Shown: positions 22,899-36,079 of the stretch, one piece after another
Layout: each line of letters starts with the position of its first letter
How positions within the stretch are numbered: the first letter of the stretch is position 1
NCBI RefSeq assembly: GCF_000264995.1
Contig: NW_006767446.1
Location: 745,557-809,556 of the forward strand
DNA from: Punctularia strigosozonata HHB-11173 SS5
Lineage: Eukaryota > Basidiomycota > Agaricomycetes > Corticiales > Punctulariaceae
Length of the DNA: 64,000 nucleotides
Direction of reading: 5' to 3'
The notes under the pieces: generated by a model
Told to the model about the DNA's origin: nothing
What the model saw: the letters and a program-made list of their open reading frames with translations, nothing else
Databases searched by the model: none
Made by a program: the position numbers and the translations under genes

Positions 22899-25800
22899 TG
22901 TAGGAGGGTGGGTCGCCGTGCCCTTGAGTCAAACCCCGCTGTTCCTTCCTGAAAGCACGCTGTCTAGAATACCTTCTGCTAATCTTAATGCACACATCCC
23001 TGCTCATCGCTGGCCAGAGCTTTTCTGGAAGGTCTGCTTCACGTCAACGCAAGTTCTTCCGGGTTCTCCTTCCAGCGCTCGTTTGGTCTGGACTCCTGTC
23101 ACGTGCGCGAATGAGGTGGTTCACGCCGTGCGTTTTCGGGGACGGTTCCGCTGCTCCCGTCAAGGATGAATTGGACGCGGCTCAACTGCGAAGCGAAAAT
23201 GCCAGTTCGCCGTGTCTTGGAGCGCAAACGAGGGTGCATAACCTTAACCAACAGGAGGCCTCTCGATGAACCGTCGCCGTCGGAAATTGGTGGATGAAAG
23301 ACGCGACTTCGCCTCGCGCTCTGCTCATTTCACATGGAGCCGAAACTGCAGTACCATTTTCATGCAGCTGTCGCACCACTTGTGAGGCATGAGGCAGCGC
23401 CCAACGGACATTAGTGCAGCGATCTGAAAAACCAGGAGTTCGCCGCATGTCAGACGCGGACTATGATCCGGCTGCTGTTCGCGGCGCTCGTCGGCATAAG
23501 TATGGTAATCATCTCATTCATTCTTTTAGTTTCCAATATTCACGTGTTGCTCTCTTTCTTCTACAATTCAGAGCCCCGGGCGTGCCCAAACTCTATGATC
23601 GAGCCCGCTCTGTATCCGCGCACTCGTGCGGCCATCCCTATCCCACGGAAGAGGGTTGTCTTCCCTTCGTCAAGAGAGGAATCATGACTAAGATCGGTTG
23701 AGCCGCTACTTGAATTATGTCGGTCCGATCTCCTGGGTCTGTTGGTCATAGACCAAGTTTTCCGGAACTTGCGCTGCAGGCTCGACGCGCCTTAGTAGTA
23801 TCGGGTTCTTTTACCCATGGCGGATATGCACAGATAGCGAGAGAGAATCATTGCCGCAGGCTCAATATGGTACAGATCACGCTTAATATTCACGGGGATT
23901 TGGAAGATGGCTTTGGACTCTATGTCCATACCAGCCTGAAGGAGCGATCTCAGGAGATAATAATGGTAAACATCGTTGTTTCGAAGCGTTCGGGATTGCC
24001 CCCGATTTCCAGCACGTAACCGTGCTACCCTCATCAGCATTCGCGGCATGCATTTGATAACGGCAGTGAAGTGCAGTACTCGAACACCTTGATCCAGATG
24101 AATCGGTCATGCAGCATGGTGCGGGAACGCTACTTTCTCTGCTCATTTCATTCTTGCGGCGCTGCAGAGTTCATATCTTGCGCCTCAAGCGATCAAACCT
24201 CAGAAAGGGGGCAACTGCACCATGCCGCGCGGGAAATTACACTTACGACAGGGCAATCGCTTGCAGTACGAACTACAACCTTTTTGTGTCTCGAGAACCT
24301 GCAGGAAGCGCTTTTGCCTACCTTGTATGTCGCGCTGAAGTTATATTGAAGGTTCTGCCACGACAGAGGACGTCCTAGCCGTTCACTATGTGATACGAGG
24401 TGAACACCCGGGCCCCTTCATTCGGGCCGCAAGGTTCTACCAATGATGCGCGCCAACAAATTCTATTCGATCGCCGGTGATCACCTTTCTAAGTCGAGGA
24501 GGGTCCACAAATAGACATTGGCACAAACGTAAGTTAGTATTCCTTCACTGCAATACTCATACACGAGAAATACCATCTCATTCAAAGTTCGACCCAGTGC
24601 GGTTAACGCTGTGTTTGCTAGGGCGCCGTATCTGCGATGCCGTGCCGCCCGAACGAGAGGCGCACTGACCATGGATACTCCAGGTATCTTTTGGCAACCC
24701 CAGATCTTGATCCGCATTGGATATGATCTAGCGTTTTCATGTGAGTCGTTTTCTCCGTGATCATAGCCTAATCCACCACCGCCGGACGCGAGCCGCTCTA
24801 AGCACGGCAGCGGATATTTCCACCTGGCTACGCCGGAATTTCTACTCGGCCCTGAGGCTCTGCGTATCATTCTTGGTCCATTCGACGCCGATGTTGTTTT
24901 TCTGGAATGATAAATTAGAGGACACGCCCGTCGGCGGATGCAGTTGCCCGGACACCGCCAGGGCTGACTTCCCTGGTAAAGCGATCCCGCTCTTTCCCAC
25001 CGAAGTTTCTCTTCCGATGATATCGTCCTTCGTCCTCGGTCGTTATTACGTCCGGATACGTGCCTCGAACGGGTCATCATCGGGCTTCGTGCCTTCGATT
25101 AGGTGCCCCTCCCCTCGTGCGTCGATCCGGTTTTCATCGAATGCGCCGATAGGTCCCGCGAGTCGCGCTCGCCGCCGGATCGGTTTTGTGACATGCAGAG
25201 TCAATCGGGCCCCTGGCGCAGAATCGCAGTCTCTCACTAGCTCCTTGACTTGGGGAATCCTCCATTGCATAACGACGCTCGGAAGGCGTGATTCAATCCA
25301 GTCTAACGTTATCATAAGGTGTTCCCATCCAAAGGTATGGAACTCGGCAAGGTAGGCTGTAGTCCCTGCTAAATGTGGACAGTTCCGTGCACATTGGTGG
25401 GTCAACGACCGAGATCTAGCGAGCCTCCCAGGCGTAAGCTATTTCGACCGACAAAGAAGGTCTCGCACATTGCGCACGGAACAGAATATGAGTCGACATC
25501 CAGCCCTTGCCGCATCTTGTAGGATGCCGTTGCACCGGCGGCGCTGGGTGCGGGTCTGTTAAGCAGGTTGACAGGTGGGTCGTGGTTGGCCGGCGTTTCG
25601 AAATAAGCTAGACGTTGTACAAACCAGGACGAGTTCGGAGCACCCACAAGGGCAAAGTTCGACGAGGGATCGATACGCAGGTCGCGTATTCCGAATCCAG
25701 GATGGTGGGGAGGTTCGGGGTTCTGGACATCGACCGGCGTCGACTTGGCTGTCACCTACCGTGTTTACGGGCACGCCGAGTTTACGCGTGCCCGTCCAGA

Positions 25801-26497
25801 TGGGCGTCGACAATCCAGCGATGAGATGCGCCGTAGTTGATTGGTTCGCATGGTCTCCCGCTCTTACGCCCTGGAGCCTGAGAGACTGAGCTGCACTGGT
25901 CATGGACGCCGCACGGCGCACGCGGCGGGTTCTTGGGCTTTGAACTGCTCGGACCGGCATGGGCATTGCCCGTTCGTGCTCGGCTTGTGCGATGCTGATG
26001 GTCGCTCCAAAGTTGCCCGAAACGCTCCCAGGACGTTGTTCGCCACTGCTGTGCTTGTCCTGATGCCACCCGTTCCAAGCAAATGAGCGGAGTGATTTAT
26101 CTCAGCGCGGGGGTGAAGAACATACCGATCACGGTCACATCGCGGACTTTCTGAACGGCGTGGGCGTCAGGAAGGATCGCTCGCGACCATAAGGTTTCAT
26201 TAAAAGAGGGGGAGGTTAATGTCATTTTTGGTCTGGATCGTTCAGAAGCGCGGACCATGCGAGAGCGCAAACACACAGCGCACGCGACTTTATGTCAAGC
26301 TCTTGTGCAAAATTCAATCTTCTGGGCTCGGCTCGCCTCCGAAATGCTGAGCAGTTCATATCAGGGTCTTCGAGCACACGGCAGCGGCAGGTCACTGGGA
26401 CGCGACAGACATCGCGATGCATTGATACACACAACATTTTGACTCCCTTTTCTAGCTATTCGTCCTACAACCAAGACCCCACGATACTCAAGGCAAA
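22899..26497. other. 3.6-kb gene-poor stretch with unassigned open frames
   Basis: No gene could be identified. The most coding-like piece is on the minus strand at about 24.9-26.1 kb. There, frames at 25402-25755 and 25046-25405, and a plausible donor GTAGGT near 25760, hint at a spliced or decayed gene, but no motif is recognisable and stops interrupt most joins. It may be a relic or a lineage-specific gene. Confidence 0.3.
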
Positions 26498-27476
26498 TCA
26501 GAGCTCTATAATTAAACACATCAGCCCAGGTCCATAGTGTTTCCAAGTGCGGCTTACTCTGCATGGCAGCAATGTCCGAGCTCTGGACGTAGTCCTCAAA
26601 CTCGGCAATTTTGTCCTGTAGATCTTCCAGGGACACGAGCTCGTCCTCTGTGAAAGAAATGAGTAGGTAGCGTACGTGACTGTACGTTATACGTACCGAC
26701 GACCAAGGTGATCTGCAACTTGCTGACACCGTAGCCAACAGCGACGAGCGTGCTGGCACCCCAGACGAGACCTGGCATCTCGATGGAACGTACGGACTCC
26801 TCAAGAGCCTTCATGTCGGTCTCATCGTCCCAGGGCTTAACCTCGAGGGTGACGAGCGACTGGAGGAACGTGTCAGGATACTGAGCAGTCGCTTTGGTCT
26901 AGATCATACCTTGGCGATGGTCTTGGGCTTGTTGGCCTTCTTGGCGTTGTAAGCCGCGACACGCTCAGCCTTGATGCGCTCAGCCTCTGCATCTTCCTCA
27001 TCGTCCTCACCGAAGAGGTCAATCTCCTCCTCCTCCTCCTCAGCGGCGGCGGGAGCGGAAGCGGCAGAGCCAGCGGTGGCGGTGAAAGCCTCGCCAGCGG
27101 TGCTTGAGCCGGAGAGGGAGTCGAACTCCGCCTCGTATGATTTGATGTGGGTGTACCACCTCGCTACGTGCGGGTTGGTGGAGGCATCGGGTGCGGATCC
27201 GAGGGCCTTGAAGACGTGAACGTCCGCCTGAGACGGAGTGTAGCTAGGGAGGACGCGATTAGTATCCAGGGTGATAACTTCAACTCGGAGACGGAGAAAT
27301 CGAAATCAGAACGTATGTTAGTATCGGCACGATTAGGCGAGGGGTCTTAATCCTCTCTTGGAAACACGGACCATACGAGATATTCATCATATAAGCAAAC
27401 AATGAGATGAAACTCACCCTTCAACGTAGGACCTGGTCGCGAGGTGACTTTCGAGCTTGTTCAGGTCGATGGACAT
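26498..27476 (-). CDS. EFB1: Translation elongation factor 1-beta
   Basis: Guanine-nucleotide exchange factor that recharges eEF1A with GTP during translation elongation in the cytosol. Five exons (27476-27418, 27243-26910, 26859-26697, 26647-26558, 26505-26498) give 217 residues. N-terminal GST-C-like part: [20 protein letters not shown] and [15 protein letters not shown]. An acidic linker contains [20 protein letters not shown]. The catalytic EF1-GNE domain reads [39 protein letters not shown] and [20 protein letters not shown]. The final exon is only eight bases and completes the invariant Lys-Leu-stop end. Exon and intron layout is typical of a highly expressed fungal gene. Identification is certain. 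Confidence 0.96.
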
Positions 27477-29943
27477 GGCGGACGATAGAGAGGAAAACGC
27501 GACGCCAGCGATCGATGGCAAAAAAAGGACCGGTCACATGATCGATCACTGTAGGGCAGCCTTTTTCCGCGACGACGATATCCTCTTCGACTTGAATTCT
27601 TACTATCGGTTCACATTCCCTCTTCTCTCTCTTTGTGCTGTGCCTTATTATGCGTGATTCCCAATCGGTTCCCGAAAGTCTTAGTTCAACGCGGATTGCC
27701 GTTTAGCCAGGATCGCATTTGTTGCCAAGGCGCAAGCGGAGTTCAGTGACTGGCGACCACCGTCGACACGTTCTTTTCGAAGGGCTCCGCGGTGTATGCG
27801 CACACACGCTGCCTCCGGCTCCGCATCGGTCTCCACGCGCGATGGGACAGAAGTTTGGCTCTATGCCTTCGCTGGAAGAGGTGCTGAATGAGAAAGGTCC
27901 GTCCTCCACTCGCGCGCCCTGTCGGCTGGTCTTAATCTCCGTTTTCGTACAAGACTAACAATGTTCGTCGCTCCGCCGATGTACCGATCTGGCGACTGCT
28001 GTGAAATTCTAAGCCGCTTGTATGCGCTGAAATCTGCATCCCAATTGTCAGACAGACGAATGCACGAACCAGTGCCTTGGCGGCGGCGAAGTACTCCTGC
28101 CGACCCGCGTCTCTCGCGCCTCGGGTATCGTGGCAATATGCGTTCTTCCAGCGACAAAACAGAAGGTTTCAAGTGCAAGTCTGACCCAACCATCGCGTAC
28201 AAAGTCCCCCATCCAATTGAATGCCGTGCGCTTGCATTGCACCGTAGCGGCTGGCCGTGGTATCGGTCCTGTACAGCTTATATGCGTCATGACGTCACTA
28301 CACGTCTTTGCTCTGACCGCTGGCGCCTATCGTTCTCTCGCCGATGAAACTGTGTCTGATGACCTGGGCATAGTTGCATTCCTCCCTTGCTCCCGCGCTC
28401 ACTCGTGGGGTTGCAGCGAGGCAGATTCTATCAGCCGCGTCCGATGACTGCATCTTGGTCTCACCGCGTCGGCTCACGCTTGCCCGAAGGGTACCGCAGC
28501 TGGGGTCCGGTGACCCTGTGGCGGATTACGATCGTCCTGTTCCTGTCATCTTATCCCATAACGCATGGGAGCACTGCGGCACGAGCACGACCGGTTTCTG
28601 GCAGAATCTGCTCCTATTCCAACGGTTGCCCTTATCTCCGTTCCGCCCGACTTGCTATTAGCGATTCGCACCTCCATTGCCACTCCTCGCAGCAAGAACC
28701 CAGATGTCCGTTCGTCGACACGTCGCTACAACATGGAACCGTATCGGTCAGATGCGTCTTTTACGGCAATCGCGCTGATGCTCTGCCCATCTGATGCGAA
28801 GCTATCTCCACGAAGGGCCTGTCTCTTGTAGTCAGATGCCCTCCTTCTATCTACACGCTTTCTCGTATACACAAACCTCCGTCCTCGTTCTCCGTGCGAA
28901 GCCGGGGCAAGATCCAGTCGTTCATTGCCACAGTTAGAAGATGACACCCACGGCGCAAGTTTTGGAACATTCGCACCCGAAAGTCTACCCTCAGGCGAGG
29001 TTGAGGTTCGACCTTAGCGTGCAGGCGCTGGATTTGCGATACGCGGTCTGACAGACTATTCGCCGTTGGAGTAGCAAGGTGCGCTGCTACGTCGCTGCCC
29101 ATTTGCGGAACTGATAAGATGTGTCACACAGCACGGTCTTCCCGTTTTCGGAAGCCTCAAAACGCCGCGTTCCCTCAGCAAGTTTGAATCCACAGCCAAG
29201 TGGTGCCGACGGGTTGCATCGCAATCTCCTCAGCACGCCACACTTTACGAGCCAACCTGCCGGAGCATAAGCGTAAGTAACGCGGGAATCGTGGCTGTTC
29301 ACCCCCATCGTTATTCGGAGTCAGTCCCAATGACTGGGAAACTTGAGAAGTTCCATCGCTGATGTCATTTCACGGGGATGATCGGCATGTCGCTGCAAGA
29401 ACTCCGCTCGCGCTGCCAGATTGCTGCCAGAAGGACATCCGGGCGTCGAGTAAGCGTGAGCCTAGGCTCCTGCTTTTCCTATTGCCGGGAAGCGCGGAAG
29501 TTAATGCCGTCTGTTTACGTAGGTGGTATCCAACCCGCGGTGGCGGTTTAATAACGTTCTTTCCCGTCCTTACTTGGTGCAGGCGCGGCTGATGATGCAC
29601 ACGGCGCGGTGGACCAGCTCAGGGCGACAGGTTCCCGGCAAATTCGCCTGTGCTGCGATCCCACGCCGTGTCCTGTCGCCCCTCCCGATCTGACCCAAGC
29701 ACGGCGAACTAGACGGCGTCTCAGATCGACAGATCCTAACGGAGTTTCCCTGCTTCACTGACGGTGTTCTGAGGGCTATGTCCGCACTCAGTCGCCGCAT
29801 CGTCCGTCTTTCAGCGCCAGGCGCATCCTATATTTTGGCCGTTTTGTCGTTCCTCGGCTCTCCCAACCTCCCCATCCTGGAGTCTCTACACCACACCAAG
29901 GTCATCGTGCTGGACGACGTACGCGTCATCCTTCGAAGACAAC
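27477..29943. other. Gene-poor stretch between EF1-beta and the F-box genes
   Basis: Contains the EF1-beta promoter. Several plus-strand frames (27719-27958, 28130-28447, 28387-28794) are open but carry no recognisable domain. One short segment, MPSLEEVLNEKG at 27861-27896, might be a leftover of a coding exon; I could not connect it to anything. Confidence 0.3.
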
Positions 29944-32266
29944 ATGCCCTCACCTCTCCTCCTCGCCCCGCCCGAGATCGTCGAAGAGATCATCCTTTTA
30001 GCCACAGCAGCCCACCCAGCTGGTCCTCCCTCGTCCCTCTACGCATTGCAGGTCACCTGCCGCCATCTACATCGTACCCTCCATGCAAATCATAACCCTC
30101 GCCTCTTTGCAGGCATCTACATGCAAATGTTCGGTGACGCCCACCGGATCCGGACCTTGGTCATGGCACGCGACCGGACAGGCGACGTGTCGCTGCTGTC
30201 GCAAACGTTGGCCGTCGAACTCCAATCGCGGCTCGGGACCATGCAGGTCTTCCGCGACGTTTTTGCGTCACTCGATATCGGCCTGTATGACCCCAAGTTG
30301 CCAGATGCCTTCCTTCAAGCTTATCTCATGCTGCTCCAAGACCCCGCCAGCGTCGTCCAGCTGCGCTGGGCGCGTGCTTACGAGGTCTGCCTTGCGTGGC
30401 TCAAGAACCGCCTCCACGAGGGCGCGCTCGCGAACAATGGCTGGCCGGTGGAGAACGTGACGAACGCGCTCGTCGTCAGCCTCTTCTGGTCGTTAGACTC
30501 TCGAGGTGCGCAGTTCGACCCACAGCGACGCCAGGATTTGACCCATTTACTTCTTTCCTCTCATCAGCCGCGATTGGGGCCGAATCTCAACAGCTTCGCG
30601 CAGAGGTCCTGGAGCTTCTGCAGCCGTTCGTGCAAGCTTCTTTCCGGGTGCGTGCTGCGTTAGAAGCCCTGTTGGGCGGTGAACCTGTGCTCATCATGTG
30701 TCCTCTTCTCGCAGTATCCCTGCGGGAACGTGCCGGATCACGTCTTCGAGGCTTGCGCCTCCTCCAAAACATCGGGTCCTGATGCGGGTCCGACCACCGG
30801 ACGACATACCGCGCACGGCGCGTGGCCTCCAACAAGGCTTGCGCCGATACATGTTGCTTTCGTTGGGCTCGAGGGCCTTGTGGAAGTACCGATGCCTTCT
30901 ATTGCGCTGTATGCTATTCCTGCGTACTTTGCCCGCCTCGCGATGACGCCAATGGCTATTCCGTCCTCCCTGCCACGTACGCGGGCCGAGGCCATCGATC
31001 GCGGGTATGGTCCGCACGGCGTCACCATCGAAGACATCATTGCCTTCAATGAGCACGCGGGTGTGCGATTTCCCGACGCCGCCGACTTCAGGAGCGAAAC
31101 GGGCTTAATGGTCGCACCCTCTCTGAGTCAACTGCGCCCGACGAATACGCCTCGCCTTGCGCCGTACATACTGGGCTCGATCACCGGGTCCTGGCGGGGA
31201 TCTTATGCTGTTCGTCGTCGCTTTTTTTTTCACTTTGTGAGGACTAACGGGCGCTCGCGTGTTCCCTCTGGTAGCACCTGTCTCGCGAAGCCTACACGCA
31301 CATGTTGGAGCACCGCACGGCGCCGGCCCAGTTCCCGCGCATGGTGCGAAAGCCAATATATATCACGTTCCAGGAGCACTATAATTACTCCCCTGGACGG
31401 CCTATCCCTCTGCCTCTCGAAGAACGCGGGTTCGCGAACGCGTGGCTGCCGGACAAGTGCGTGTGGCGCCTGTGCGAGGTGCGTGTTTACGTTTCTTTCT
31501 CTCCGAACCCCCCTTTTTCACCCCCCGGTGCTGTGCGATTGTGGCGCGAGTGTCGCGCACGCGAGAGGCGGGAATCAAAGGCTAACTATGTTTGAAACAT
31601 ATCTTGTAGGATCACATCGAGTTCTCGGGCGTCGATGGCGATTGGGCGGCCACGTACAGGACGTATGAGCCCGGACTTGGTGGGCGCGAGGACTGCCATC
31701 CGCAGCGGAACGCGGCGGCGCCTATCGACGTCGTCGTCACCGGGAAGGTACGTGTTTGCGCCCATACCGCCACCCACAGCCATCCTCTCTCCCGAATCGT
31801 TCGCGAACCCAACTTTTCACCAACCTGACCCTTTTGATCGCAGACGAGCGAAGACGGCTTGGTTTGGAACCCGCTTCGATTCTATGGGCGGGTGCGGCCG
31901 AGCGACGGCCGCGTGACGTTGGTGGCAGAAGCGGTGAGTAAGGCGCCTGCGCGGCGCACGGGCGGAGGGGACGTTGACGTACTGACGGTGTCTTTCTGCG
32001 ACGCGCAGAGCGATCCGGAGAGGTCGCACGTCGGGCGTTGGATCTATACGGGCTACGGTGAGTACCTGCCCCCCTTTTCATCTCCGCCATCGCGCAGCTC
32101 GCTGAAGATTTCACGTTTTGTTTTGTGCTTTCTCTTCTTCTGTTGTTGCCGGTGCGCGGGTTTGGCAGTGACGGCGTCGGGCAACTTCGTGGGGCGGATG
32201 ATGTTCTGCGACGCGGGAATCGACCCGCCTCCGTGGGACGGCGTGTTCTGCTTGTCCAAGGTCTAA
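29944..32266 (+). CDS. F-box-like protein, paralogue A
   Basis: F-box proteins usually recruit substrates to SCF ubiquitin ligases. Eight exons (29944-30505, 30568-30647, 30715-31209, 31275-31478, 31610-31747, 31844-31933, 32009-32057, 32169-32266) give 571 residues. The N-terminus has an F-box-like segment, LAPPEIVEEIILLA, followed by LQVTCRHLHRTLHANHNPRL. The C-terminal domain, including LRFYGRVRPSDGRVTLV and HVGRWIYTGYVTASGNFVGR, is shared with the gene 1.6 kb downstream, which has the same domain order. The intron after residue Ala near 31209 uses a weak donor (GTTCGT). No known substrate-recognition repeats (WD40, LRR, kelch) are visible, so the target is unknown. Confidence 0.75.
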
Positions 32267-33827
32267 CCTTTTGGGCTGTGGGGCGAGGAGGGGCGGGCGG
32301 AGTTGGTTCGCCCCGAGGCCCGGGGCGTTAGTGACGATTAGGTGGTTAGTGTCGTCGCGGATGTTTTCTTGTCCTTTCTCTGCGCTCTTGGTTACACGTT
32401 CGTCGTTGACGGCTTCGACAGCCATCTCGGGTGGTCAGTCTATAGGTCCCGTCCCCTCTGCTTCTTCTCCATACTGCCCCGGATATTTGTGGGCTTCGGC
32501 GATCGTGGCTCCTTTCCCGCATCCATACCTCTTCCTCGTCGTTTCATATCCCGGATCATATTGGCACGAACAGTCGGCTTCTGTATACATACCTAAGCAC
32601 TTCCTTCCCCCCTTTTCATCTCCCTCGTGATAGTTTTCGGACAGCCGGGCTCTCGCTCGGATCCGAGGTGGGTGAGAATCGCGCGCGAAGGGAGGGTAGT
32701 AACTGGTCATTGTACATCATAATGCATCACGCATTTGTCGAGAAAACCCGTGAGTTTCTGATAATACCCTGCCGGGCCATGTAAGAAAAGGGGGGGGGGG
32801 AGAATCGCGGGGGAATGTCTAACCGGAATAGAAGGCATGGGCCCGCGGCGCAGTTGGACGTTATCGTTTCGTGTTCCCTTCCATACCTCGCTTGATCGTT
32901 ACCGCCTCTAGATTCTTTCTGTTGGCTCGAAATGCTCCCGTGTTATCGCACGCTCATGTATGATCTCTTTGAAAGGTTTTGCCCTCGCGGCCTAATTATA
33001 CATCATATACTTTTAGAACTTTTACTTGACTTAAGGCGTAGGACGGGCCCGGTGATATGGGATGTGTTCTGTTCAAGCGCGCGCTTCGCGAGATCCCCGC
33101 GTCTTGGGTGGGGTGCGTCAAGGTTGATGATGATGCCCGCGGGCTTCGCCGTGCCGCGAGTCGACCGGTCAGGCCGAGGTCGAGCTGCTAACCCAGAGTT
33201 GCGAGCTGGCCAGCTTCGGTTTTGAACGTGCGAGTACCAACCCGGCGCTTACGAGCGGGTGGCGTTTTCGAGAGGTCGATGTGTATGCCTCATGGATCAA
33301 CGTCCTCGCGGTACTCGCGTACTCGACAAATCGTAGGCCCCGCGTTTGGTGGCGACGTGTGACTTGCCCCCTTGATTGTGCGTTTTCTCCGCGCGCTGAG
33401 AATTGCCATTGAGGACCACAATTCGAGAGGATGTTTCCAGGCACTACCGTCAACGTGGACGGAGTCAAAAGCCAGGCAAGGCGGCACCAGCTGCAACAGC
33501 ATCGCTGAGGACCACTGGCTAGCACTGATTAGCATTGACTACGTAGCTTGTACGTAAGTAATTATGTATCCGTAGCCAATCACGTCTCTGAACTCCCCCG
33601 CTCCGGACCCCGGCTATGTCAATAGCCGGAGTACACGCCGATGTCATCGTTATTTCTGACGCGTTGTTCCTGCAAGCCTCACACTGCAGTTGCGGGGGAT
33701 TGCGCAAAACTCAATCGCATGCCCATCACTACTCCGCGTTCATCGTTCCGCCTTCGACCCACTCATCTCGGTCCAGCGACACCTTAAGGGATCAACCAAG
33801 TAGGCTTTGCGCGCGCGCGTGCGTGTG
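32267..33827. other. Intergenic region between the two F-box-like genes
   Basis: 3' region of paralogue A and promoter of paralogue B. An 11-base G run occurs at 32790-32800. No further gene was found. Confidence 0.4.
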
Positions 33828-36079
33828 ATGTCGCTCGATACGCTCCCGCCCGAGATCCTCGAGCAGATCGCGTTCCAGCTCGCGACCGACCCGGTCCTCG
33901 GTCCGCCCGCGCACCTCCGCGCCTTGCTCCTCGCCGGCCGCACGTTCTACGACGCGCTTTGCGTGGATGCGAACCCGGTGCTGTATGCGGGCGTGTTCGC
34001 GGCCAAGTTTGATCGGAGGCGGTTGTGGTACCGCGGACCGGGAGGGAGGGGAGGAGGCGGAGGAGGGGCGGTGGGGGAGGCGGAGGAGCTGAGGAGGAGG
34101 TGTGGGGTGTTGGGGAGGGTGAAGGCGAGGCGAGGATGTTATCGCCGTTTGGAAGCACGCTGGGACTCAGAGGGGGAGGGGGAGGGAGAGACGAGGGAGA
34201 TACTATGGACGGCGTACCTGATGATGCTGGAGAACGACGGCGCGAACGAGAGGCATCTGAGGCATGCTGGGATAGACGGATGGTTGAGGGACTTTTGGGC
34301 GCATGCGGATGGGGCGAGCGGCGTCGCGCGGTGTATGAGCGAGGGACGGTGGCCGGAGGACGGGGACGAGACCGCGCTCGGGATGTGGTTATTCTGGTTC
34401 TTGTTCAAGCCCGGTGAATACACCCCACCCACACCGTTCTCTAATCTTCGTTTTTTTGGCTGACGCTCGGTGGCTCTCTCGTTCGCGCGCGGCAGAAAAG
34501 TACAAGGACGACCACGAGCTGACGCGGCTGCTCAAGATGTTCGCGCTCGGGGCGCACAAGGTAGGTGCATACCCCGTCTGTTGCTGCCGAGCGACGAGGC
34601 TGACGATCGACGCAGTACCCGCTCTGTGAGCCGTCCTGGGTCGATTTCCGTCCCCCGCCGCTTCCGCCCGTGCCGGAACACAGTCTCGTGCCGCACTACG
34701 GCGCGCGTATCGTGCTGCGCCCGCCGCCGCTCGCGGTGCCCGCCATCCTGTCCTACCTCGCTCTCGTCAACCGGTACGTGTCCCGCCCTTTTTCTTCGAA
34801 CTCCCTCTCATCATTGGAATTTTTTCATCGTTTTTTCCTGACGTTTTCTGACATCGCTTTTCTTCGTATGTTACTATAGCCGCCCGGCGTCGTCGACGGC
34901 GGCGCATATCGCGACGCTCGCGACGATGCCGATACCGCCCACGGCGCCGGCGACGGTGGCCGTCATCGGCGGGGCGAGCAGGGGCGGCGAGTGCGCGTGC
35001 GAGTGGGGGCGCTGTCTCGCGCTCGGCGGCGGCGGCGGCGGTGGCGACGGGCGGCCGTTCAGGCCGGGGAGCTTGGAGGGCGTGTGGGAGGGGATGTTCA
35101 TGGTGCGTGCTGCGATCTGAACTTTTTTTTTACCTCTTTCCTTGTTTGTGAGCTGGATCCTGTGAGGGGTCCTGTGGCGTGTCGTGGCTTTGCCCGCTTT
35201 CGCTTTTTTGTTTTCTTTTTTTCCCTGGTGCGCTGATTGTTACCCCTATTTTTTGGCTGTTATGTTTTCTGCGTAGTACTCGGAGTTCCCTGCGTACGCG
35301 GCGCTCCTGGCCGGCGCGGCGCCGGAGGTGTTGTATCGCAGCTCGGTAGCACAGCATCGGCAGACGTGGAAGCTGCGAGAGTACCATTATCGCCGGCGAC
35401 GACGCGGGGGGTCGAGTTGTGGATGCGAGCGATGGGGGGATGCGGATGCGGATGAGACGCGAGGGGAGGAAGGGAAGAAGGAGGAGGGGGAGGGGGAGGT
35501 GGGGGAGGGGGAGATGAAGGGCCCGTTGCCGGCGGGGAATCCGCTCAGGGGGTATTTGTCGCCTGGGACGCGGGTGGAGGAGGAGAGTGGACGGACGTGG
35601 ATTGAGTTTAGGAGGAGCGAGGGGGCGGTGAGGTATGTCCGCGCGGGGGAGGGCGAGGGCGAGGGCGAGGGCCAGGAGGAGGATGGAGAAGAAGTGCAAG
35701 ATGTGGTGGTGACTGGCGAGGTAAGGGCGTTTCTCCCCTTGCGCTCGCGATGTGAGCGTGGTGCTGACGAAGGACGCGCGCGATAGGGTCATTCGGCGTG
35801 GGGGCAGTTTAATCTCCTTGGACGCGTCAGGCCGTGCGACGGGTTCATCACGCTGTCCAAGATATACGTGCGTGCTTTCTTGTTTTGTTTCGCTCGCGGA
35901 AGTTATGAATGGAGCGTTTTTGGATTTTCCAGATTGACGGAGACCGCGGCGAATGGGTGTACAGAGGTTACCTCGTCGGCGATGCGTACGGAAATCTCGC
36001 TGGCAGGTGGAGAGACAGTTTGACCCCCGTCGGCGAGCAGGGGTATGAAGGATGCTTTGCGATGAGCCGTAGGAGGTAA
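33828..36079 (+). CDS. F-box-like protein, paralogue B
   Basis: Seven exons (33828-34413, 34496-34560, 34616-34773, 34880-35102, 35277-35720, 35787-35867, 35933-36079) give 567 residues. The start is MSLDTLPPEILEQIAF, a canonical F-box opening (LPPEIL), followed by LRALLLAGRTFYDALC. The C-terminal block LLGRVRPCDGFITLSKIY and RGEWVYRGYLVGDAYGNLAG aligns with paralogue A. It differs from A by purine-rich low-complexity insertions: a Gly/Glu-rich stretch at 34040-34200, a poly-Gly run near 35030, and a Glu/Gly-rich segment at 35450-35700. These look like expanded GGN and GAG triplets. Tandem position and shared architecture indicate a local duplication that is not recent. Confidence 0.75.
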
